From: Ruminococcus flavefaciens
GTDB lineage: Bacteria; Bacillota_A; Clostridia; Oscillospirales; Ruminococcaceae
NCBI GenBank assembly: GCA_004556875.1
Contig: SFFP01000049.1
Coordinates: 1-10,349 of the forward strand
Length of the DNA stretch: 10,349 bases
Reading direction: 5' to 3'
Shown: piece after piece, positions 5,769-10,349 of the stretch
Layout of the letters: every line of letters begins with the position of its first letter
Position numbering within the stretch: position 1 is the stretch's first letter
Translations under genes and position numbers: made by a program
Notes under the pieces: model-generated
What the model was told of the DNA's origin: nothing
Database searches by the model: none
What the model saw: only the letters and a program-made list of their open reading frames with translations

Positions 5769-6560
5769 ATGAGAAATATATCAGATAAAAAGCGTATCGT
5801 CATAAAGCTGGGTACTTCTACCCTTGCCCACAAGACAGGCAAGCTGAATATCCGCAGAATGACTAATCTTGTGCGCGTTATTTCCGACCTGCACAACTCG
5901 GGACGCGAGATAATCATGGTATCCTCGGGCGCTGTAGGTCTCGGCGCAGGAAAGCTGGGTCTCCCCGAAAAGCCAAAGGATACAAAGACAAAACAGGCTG
6001 TTGCCGCTATCGGTCAGTGCGAGCTTATGCACGTTTATGACGATATGTTCGCTAAATACAGCGTTACCGTGGCACAGATACTGCTCACAAAAACTATCAT
6101 CAATAACCCCAATCACTGCGAAAACTTCATGAATACCGTGGAGAAGCTGGTGAATATGGACGTTATCCCTATAGTAAACGAAAACGACACCATCGCTATA
6201 GATGAGCTGGAGCTTGAAATAGGCGAGAATGACTCGCTTTCCGCCCTCGTTGCAGAGCTTTCGGGAGCCAATCTGCTTCTTATACTGTCGGATATCGACG
6301 CTCTCTATGACGATGACCCTCGTTCAAATCCCGATGCAAAGCCGATACCTCTCGTTGAGAAGATAACTCCAGAGATAGAAGCTATGGCAGGCGGCGCAGG
6401 TTCAAGTCTCGGCACAGGCGGTATGTCCACTAAGATAACAGCCGCTAAAATAGCCACAAATGCAGGCATCGACATGATAATCATGAACGGAAAAGACCCC
6501 GAAAAGCTTTACGATCTCTTTGAGGACAAGGAGATAGGCACGCTTTTCAAGGCTAAATAA
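5769..6560 (+). CDS. proB: Glutamate 5-kinase without PUA domain
   Basis: ProB phosphorylates L-glutamate to gamma-glutamyl phosphate with ATP, the first step of proline synthesis, in the cytoplasm. The 263 residues are a single amino-acid kinase domain: IKLGTST (12-18), VSSGAVGLG (51-59), VNENDT (136-141), GENDSLSA (152-159), LSDIDALY (173-180) and GTGGMSTK (215-222). The protein ends right after this domain; the E. coli enzyme is about 100 residues longer because of a C-terminal PUA domain. No PUA-coding sequence remains downstream, since the next gene starts 30 bp later, so this is a natural short form, as known in some Firmicutes and spirochaetes, and not a truncation. The start is ATG 5769 with AAGGAAG 8 nt upstream. 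proA follows at once, as is usual, and ProB and ProA probably hand over the unstable acyl phosphate. Confidence 0.95.
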   Translation: MRNISDKKRIVIKLGTSTLAHKTGKLNIRRMTNLVRVISDLHNSGREIIMVSSGAVGLGAGKLGLPEKPKDTKTKQAVAAIGQCELMHVYDDMFAKYSVTVAQILLTKTIINNPNHCENFMNTVEKLVNMDVIPIVNENDTIAIDELELEIGENDSLSALVAELSGANLLLILSDIDALYDDDPRSNPDAKPIPLVEKITPEIEAMAGGAGSSLGTGGMSTKITAAKIATNAGIDMIIMNGKDPEKLYDLFEDKEIGTLFKAK

Positions 6561-6590
6561 ACTTACAGAAACTGAGTAAGAGGTGTAAAT

Positions 6591-7838
6591 ATGAGCTATA
6601 CAGAGGAACTGGGCAAAAAAGCCAAGGCTGCTGAGGCGGCTGCGGCAGGTGCTTCCACATCACAGAAAAATAACGCTCTCGCAGCTATCTCAAAGGCGCT
6701 CATCGCCAACAAAGACCTTATCATTGCTGAGAATGCAAAGGATATCGCAAACGCTAAAGCTAACGGTATGTCAGAAGCCAAGCAGGACAGACTCATGCTT
6801 GACGAAAAGCGTATCGAAGGTATCGCTAAGGGCGTTGACGAGATAATCAGTCTTGCAGACCCTATCGGTGAAGTCATCGGCGGCGGAAACCGTCCAAACG
6901 GCTTGCAGATAATCAAGACCCGTGTACCGCTGGGCGTTATCGGCATCATCTTTGAGTCACGCCCTAATGTTACAGTCGATGCGGCCGCACTTTGCCTTAA
7001 AACAGGAAATGTTGTTATCCTCAAGGGCGGCAAGGAAGCTATAAACTCAAATGTCTGCCTCGGAAATATAATGAGAAAGGCTGTTGAGGAAGCAGGTCTC
7101 CCTGCCGATATCATTCAGGTAGTCGAGAATACAGACCGCGAAACTACTAATGAGCTTATGCGCCTTAACGGATATGTTGACGTTATTATCCCACGCGGAA
7201 GCGCAAACCTCATACAGGCTGTTGTAAAGACCGCTACCGTTCCTGTTATCGAGACAGGCGCAGGAAACTGCCACGTTTACGTTGACGCTTCGGCTGACCT
7301 TGATATGGCTGTCGAGATAACAGACAACGCAAAAACTCAGCGTCCGTCAGTGTGCAACGCTATCGAGAGCCTTCTCGTACACAAGGATATCGCTGACAAG
7401 TTCCTGCCTGCAATAGCAGAGCGCTTCAAAAAGCACAATGTAAAGATATACGGCTGTGACAGGACTATCGCTATTCTCGGTAATTCCGTAGAAAAGGCTA
7501 CAGAGACAGAGTACGCTACAGAATTCAACGATTTCATCATTGCCGTAAAGGTAGTTGACGACATCGACGAGGCTATCGCTCATATAAGAAAATACAGCAC
7601 TAAGCACTCAGAGTGCATCGTTACAAGCTCTCTTGAAAATGCACAGAAATTCCAGAAGCAGGTTGACGCTGCGGCTGTCTATGTAAATGCTTCAACACGC
7701 TTTACAGACGGCGGTGAATTCGGCTTCGGCGCAGAAATAGGCATTTCCACACAGAAGCTCCACGCAAGAGGTCCTATGGGACTTACTGAACTTACTACAG
7801 TTAAATATCTGATAAACGGCAACGGTCAGATAAGATAA
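6591..7838 (+). CDS. proA: Gamma-glutamyl phosphate reductase
   Basis: ProA reduces gamma-glutamyl phosphate with NADPH to glutamate 5-semialdehyde, which cyclises to pyrroline-5-carboxylate, the substrate of ProC. The 415 residues match the family's usual length (about 410-420). Family motifs are in order: VPLGVIGIIFESRPNVT (112-128), LKTGNVVILKGGKEA (136-150), ETGAGNCHVYVD (221-232), the catalytic Cys255 in QRPSVCNAIESLLVH, NASTRFTDGGEFGFGAEIGI (366-385) and HARGPMGL (391-398). The start is ATG 6591 with AGAGGTG 5 nt upstream. The 30-bp gap after proB contains only a weak 5-bp inverted repeat (CTTAC/GTAAG) and no terminator, so the pair is co-transcribed. No proC is present in the window; it must be elsewhere or downstream. 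Confidence 0.97.
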   Translation: MSYTEELGKKAKAAEAAAAGASTSQKNNALAAISKALIANKDLIIAENAKDIANAKANGMSEAKQDRLMLDEKRIEGIAKGVDEIISLADPIGEVIGGGNRPNGLQIIKTRVPLGVIGIIFESRPNVTVDAAALCLKTGNVVILKGGKEAINSNVCLGNIMRKAVEEAGLPADIIQVVENTDRETTNELMRLNGYVDVIIPRGSANLIQAVVKTATVPVIETGAGNCHVYVDASADLDMAVEITDNAKTQRPSVCNAIESLLVHKDIADKFLPAIAERFKKHNVKIYGCDRTIAILGNSVEKATETEYATEFNDFIIAVKVVDDIDEAIAHIRKYSTKHSECIVTSSLENAQKFQKQVDAAAVYVNASTRFTDGGEFGFGAEIGISTQKLHARGPMGLTELTTVKYLINGNGQIR

Positions 7839-7881
7839 CTCTGCTATATATCCAGTTTTTATTTGATTTTTGGAGGTCGAA

Positions 7882-10311
7882 ATGGCTATTAGAAAAGATC
7901 TTGACGATATGCTCAACAGTCTTATGGACAGCGGCGGCGGAAGCAGCAGCACACCTGCGCGAAGCCATAATACTCCCCGCTCCGTAAGAAAGAGCAAATT
8001 CGACGATATGTCGGTTGACGACCTGCTCCATGCCCTTGAAGACGAGAAAAAGCACTCTTATGATGAGCCTGCTCCTGCTGAGAATATCAGCGATGATACT
8101 CCGCCTTCGGTATGGGAATTCGCTCCGCCGACAGAATCAGCTCCCGAGCCTGAGCCGCAGGAAGAGGAAGAAGAAGTACCAAATATAATCTCTGAGGTCA
8201 TGCACACCGAGGCTTCGGCTGAAATGACAAGGGTATTCGATACTATCCCTATGACCGAGGAATCCCCAAAGCCTGCAAAGAAAAAGAAAATAGTTATCAC
8301 AGGTGAGCTGCCTGACTACGAAGCGCTCAGACGTGAAGAAGCTGAAAGAGAAAAACAGGCAAAATTAGCTGCCGAAGCTGCCGCAGAGGAAGCGAGAGCA
8401 GCCGAAAGAGCAAGAAGAGCTGCTGAAGCCGCTGCCGAAAGACAGCGCCTTGCTGAAGAAGCCGAGCAGCGCAGACTTGCTCGTATAGAAGCCGAAAACC
8501 AGCGCCGCGCCGAGGAAGAGCGTCAGCGTATGGAGGAAGAAGCAGAAAGAGCACGCAGAATTGCAGAAGCTGCTGCTGAGAAAAAACGTCTCGCTGAAGA
8601 AGCAGAGAGACAGAGACTCGCCGAGGAGGCTGAAAGAGCCCGACTTGCTGAGGAAGAGGCTGAGAGACAGCGCTTATTAGCCGAGGAAGCCGAAAGACAG
8701 AGGCTTGCTGAGGAAGAAGCTGAGAGAGCTCGTATCGCTCAGGAAGAAGAAAGACTCCGCCGGATAGAGGAAATGAAGCGCCTTGCTGAGGAAGCTGAAA
8801 GCAAAGAACCTTCACCTGTTACCTTCGATGAGGAGATCATAGTTAATTCTTCATCTGACAATGCTGTTGATGAGGCTATAGAGTCACTCGGTGAAGCCGC
8901 AGAAGCTCCTGCCGAGAATATTACTCCAGAAGTACAGGAAGAAGCCGAAAAGCCAAAGAAGCTCGGTTTCTTCAAAAAGCTTATGAACAAGTCAAAGGAA
9001 GAAGCTGCTCCCGACACAGAAACCGAAGCCGCTCCCGAGGACGGTCTTTTCGAGCATGATGACGCTCCGTCAGCTACCGAGCTTATCGATGCTGCCATTG
9101 CAGCTATAAATGGTTCGGAGGACAAAACGGATAATACTTCTTCATCTGAAAGCGACCCTGTGGGAAATATGCTTGACAATATCCGCGAGGACGCTAAAGA
9201 AGCTATCGCCGATATGGATACTCCAAGGGAAGAAGATACTTCCGCCGCTGCTCCCGATGAGCCGCTTATAATGACAGATGAAGAAGTCATCTCAGGTCTT
9301 TCTCCCGAGCTTAAAGAGCGCTTTGATGAGCTTTCCGCTGATAAACAGCAGCAGGTCATCGAAATGAGAAGAGCTCAGATGGGTGCCGTTGCTCCGACAA
9401 CTGTCAACGAAACAGAAGCTATAGAATCTCCTGATGTACAGGAAGACGAGAACGAAGCTGTATCCGCTCCTGACGAAACAGAAGATACTCAGCAGGAAGA
9501 GGCTGAATCCGCAAAAGCCGAAAAGCCTGCCGATACATCAGAATTTGCGCCTAAAAAGCCAAAGGGCAAGGTAACATCTGCTCTCGGACGCATACTCGAT
9601 GAAGACCCCGACGAGCTTATCGCTCAGCGCAGAGCAAATATCGAGCCTGATGATATCACAGCTGCTGACCCGTACAAGAAAAAGCGCCTTTACACCGTTC
9701 TCGGTGTTATCTTCACTATCTTCGCTGTTATCGGCATAATCGCCACTATATTCAAGTGCGTGGGATTTTTCCGCAGCTTTACTTCGGGCGAGGTCAAAAA
9801 GGACGGCTTCACTCAGATGATATACCCTGCCGTTATCATGGATATAGAGCCATTCAGCTCACCTTCACAGCTCACATCCGAGCAGATAATCACAGCTACT
9901 ATCTGGTCTATAATCATGGACGACAGCAAGATATCAAAGTATGAGCCTACACTTGATACTGTTTCTATACCTGACGTAGACGTAGAAAAGTACGCAGTAG
10001 AGCTTTTCGGTGAAAATCTCCCTGCATTCACTCACACCACCGTAGGTCCGCTTGAATCACGCTTCTATTACGCTGACGGCGTGTATAATGTCAAGCTAAA
10101 GCCTATAACTCATACCTACTCACCTGAGATAAAGTCTATCGTCAAAAACGGCAGCGACTATACCCTCACTGTCGACTATGTTGACGAGCTTCCTCAGTGG
10201 ATGGATAAGAACGTATCAAAGAATGTGGAATTCCGTCTTACCGAAAAGGACGACGGTACATTCCGCATCAGCTCAATGAAGATACTTTCTGTAAATAACG
10301 GAAATCTTTGA
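7882..10311 (+). CDS. Large single-pass membrane protein with long charged helix, function unknown
   Basis: The protein is 809 residues from the ATG at 7882 (GGAGG 7872-7876, 5 nt before); a TTG at 7870 in frame overlaps that ribosome site and is rejected. Residues 1-55 hold two short acidic helices (RKDLDDMLNSLMD and KFDDMSVDDLLHALED). An acidic, Pro-rich linker follows. Residues about 143-307 are an unbroken Glu/Ala/Arg helix built of 9-11 residue units of the type AERQRLAEE; the regular Glu to Arg spacing fits a single stable alpha-helix or coiled coil, as in TolA. Residues 308-600 are mostly acidic and disordered, with islands GFFKKLMNKSK (362-372), MTDEEVISGLSPELKERFDEL (464-484, in two parts) and VTSALGRILDEDPDELIAQR (564-583). 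A membrane helix spans about 603-625, and the last 180 residues appear to be a folded, Tyr-rich extracytoplasmic domain. There is no signal peptide, so the N-terminal part is cytoplasmic. A 43-bp gap to proA without a clear promoter or terminator suggests the same operon. I do not recognise the family. Confidence 0.85.
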   Translation: MAIRKDLDDMLNSLMDSGGGSSSTPARSHNTPRSVRKSKFDDMSVDDLLHALEDEKKHSYDEPAPAENISDDTPPSVWEFAPPTESAPEPEPQEEEEEVPNIISEVMHTEASAEMTRVFDTIPMTEESPKPAKKKKIVITGELPDYEALRREEAEREKQAKLAAEAAAEEARAAERARRAAEAAAERQRLAEEAEQRRLARIEAENQRRAEEERQRMEEEAERARRIAEAAAEKKRLAEEAERQRLAEEAERARLAEEEAERQRLLAEEAERQRLAEEEAERARIAQEEERLRRIEEMKRLAEEAESKEPSPVTFDEEIIVNSSSDNAVDEAIESLGEAAEAPAENITPEVQEEAEKPKKLGFFKKLMNKSKEEAAPDTETEAAPEDGLFEHDDAPSATELIDAAIAAINGSEDKTDNTSSSESDPVGNMLDNIREDAKEAIADMDTPREEDTSAAAPDEPLIMTDEEVISGLSPELKERFDELSADKQQQVIEMRRAQMGAVAPTTVNETEAIESPDVQEDENEAVSAPDETEDTQQEEAESAKAEKPADTSEFAPKKPKGKVTSALGRILDEDPDELIAQRRANIEPDDITAADPYKKKRLYTVLGVIFTIFAVIGIIATIFKCVGFFRSFTSGEVKKDGFTQMIYPAVIMDIEPFSSPSQLTSEQIITATIWSIIMDDSKISKYEPTLDTVSIPDVDVEKYAVELFGENLPAFTHTTVGPLESRFYYADGVYNVKLKPITHTYSPEIKSIVKNGSDYTLTVDYVDELPQWMDKNVSKNVEFRLTEKDDGTFRISSMKILSVNNGNL
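8302..8805 (+). repeat. Degenerate repeat region coding for the Glu/Ala/Arg helix
   Basis: Within the large membrane protein gene this stretch consists of imperfect units of about 27-33 bp (one unit codes for a variant of AERQRLAEE). The units are clearest at about 8560-8790. Codons vary among units (for example GAA/GAG, CGC/AGA), so the repeats are old rather than freshly amplified. The minus strand shows a long Leu/Gln-rich open frame here that is only its shadow. Confidence 0.7.
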
Positions 10312-10323
10312 TAATAACTAAAT

Positions 10324-10349
10324 GACGGGACTGTTTTTTCAGTCTCGTC
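10324..10349 (+). terminator. Probable rho-independent terminator of the proline operon (cut by window end)
   Basis: GACGGGACTG (10324-10333) pairs with CAGTCTCGTC (10340-10349) over 10 bp with one G-U pair, around a TTTTTT loop. It begins 13 nt after the stop of the large membrane protein gene. The U-tract expected after the stem would lie beyond the window, so the assignment is not complete. Confidence 0.7.

Noticed and set aside
6561..6590. Hairpin between proB and proA as a terminator
   Set aside because: The stem is only 5 bp without a U-tract, and it overlaps the approach to the proA ribosome site.
8327..8815. 162-residue Leu/Gln-rich open frame on the minus strand
   Set aside because: It is the complement of the Glu/Ala/Arg repeat region; GAA/GCT-type codons read backwards give Leu, Gln and Phe without stops.
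8739..9359. 206-residue Ser-rich open frame on the minus strand
   Set aside because: It is a shadow of the acidic, disordered part of the large membrane protein, whose GAA/GAT/GCT codons read as Ser-rich on the other strand.

Overview
The window looks like chromosomal DNA of a low-to-medium GC Gram-positive anaerobe of class Clostridia, most likely a Ruminococcus-type gut or rumen bacterium. This rests on strong GGAGG-type ribosome sites, AT-rich sigma-A promoters, frequent TTG starts, a PhoR/PhoB-like two-component pair, a glutamate 5-kinase without a PUA domain, and codon use that is even throughout. The species call is inference. I see no insertion sequences, CRISPR arrays, rRNA or tRNA genes, or phage genes.

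The genes form two divergent blocks around an intergenic control region at about 4074-4458. Leftward (minus strand) run an OmpR/PhoB-type response regulator, its sensor histidine kinase (overlapping by 8 nt) and a rhodanese-TtcA fusion predicted to thiolate tRNA. After a 189-bp gap with a promoter and a perfect 20-bp palindrome comes an XRE-type repressor with a membrane tail, cut by the left edge of the window.

Rightward (plus strand) run a small three-helix membrane protein, a D-2-hydroxyacid dehydrogenase, proB, proA and an 809-residue single-pass membrane protein with a long charged helix. Gaps are 3 to 43 bp, so this is probably one operon. A hairpin at the right edge is probably its terminator.

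ProB and ProA carry out the first two steps of proline synthesis from glutamate; ProC is not in the window. The two divergent promoters have the same -35 hexamer and the same 17-bp spacer. The leftward transcript would have a leader of about 170 nt holding a duplicated 16-bp palindromic motif.

The most unusual items are the rhodanese-TtcA fusion in an operon with a two-component system, the large membrane protein of unknown function after proBA, the duplicated motif in the response-regulator leader, and the palindrome upstream of the XRE gene. Nothing here amounts to a clear new defence or mobile system.
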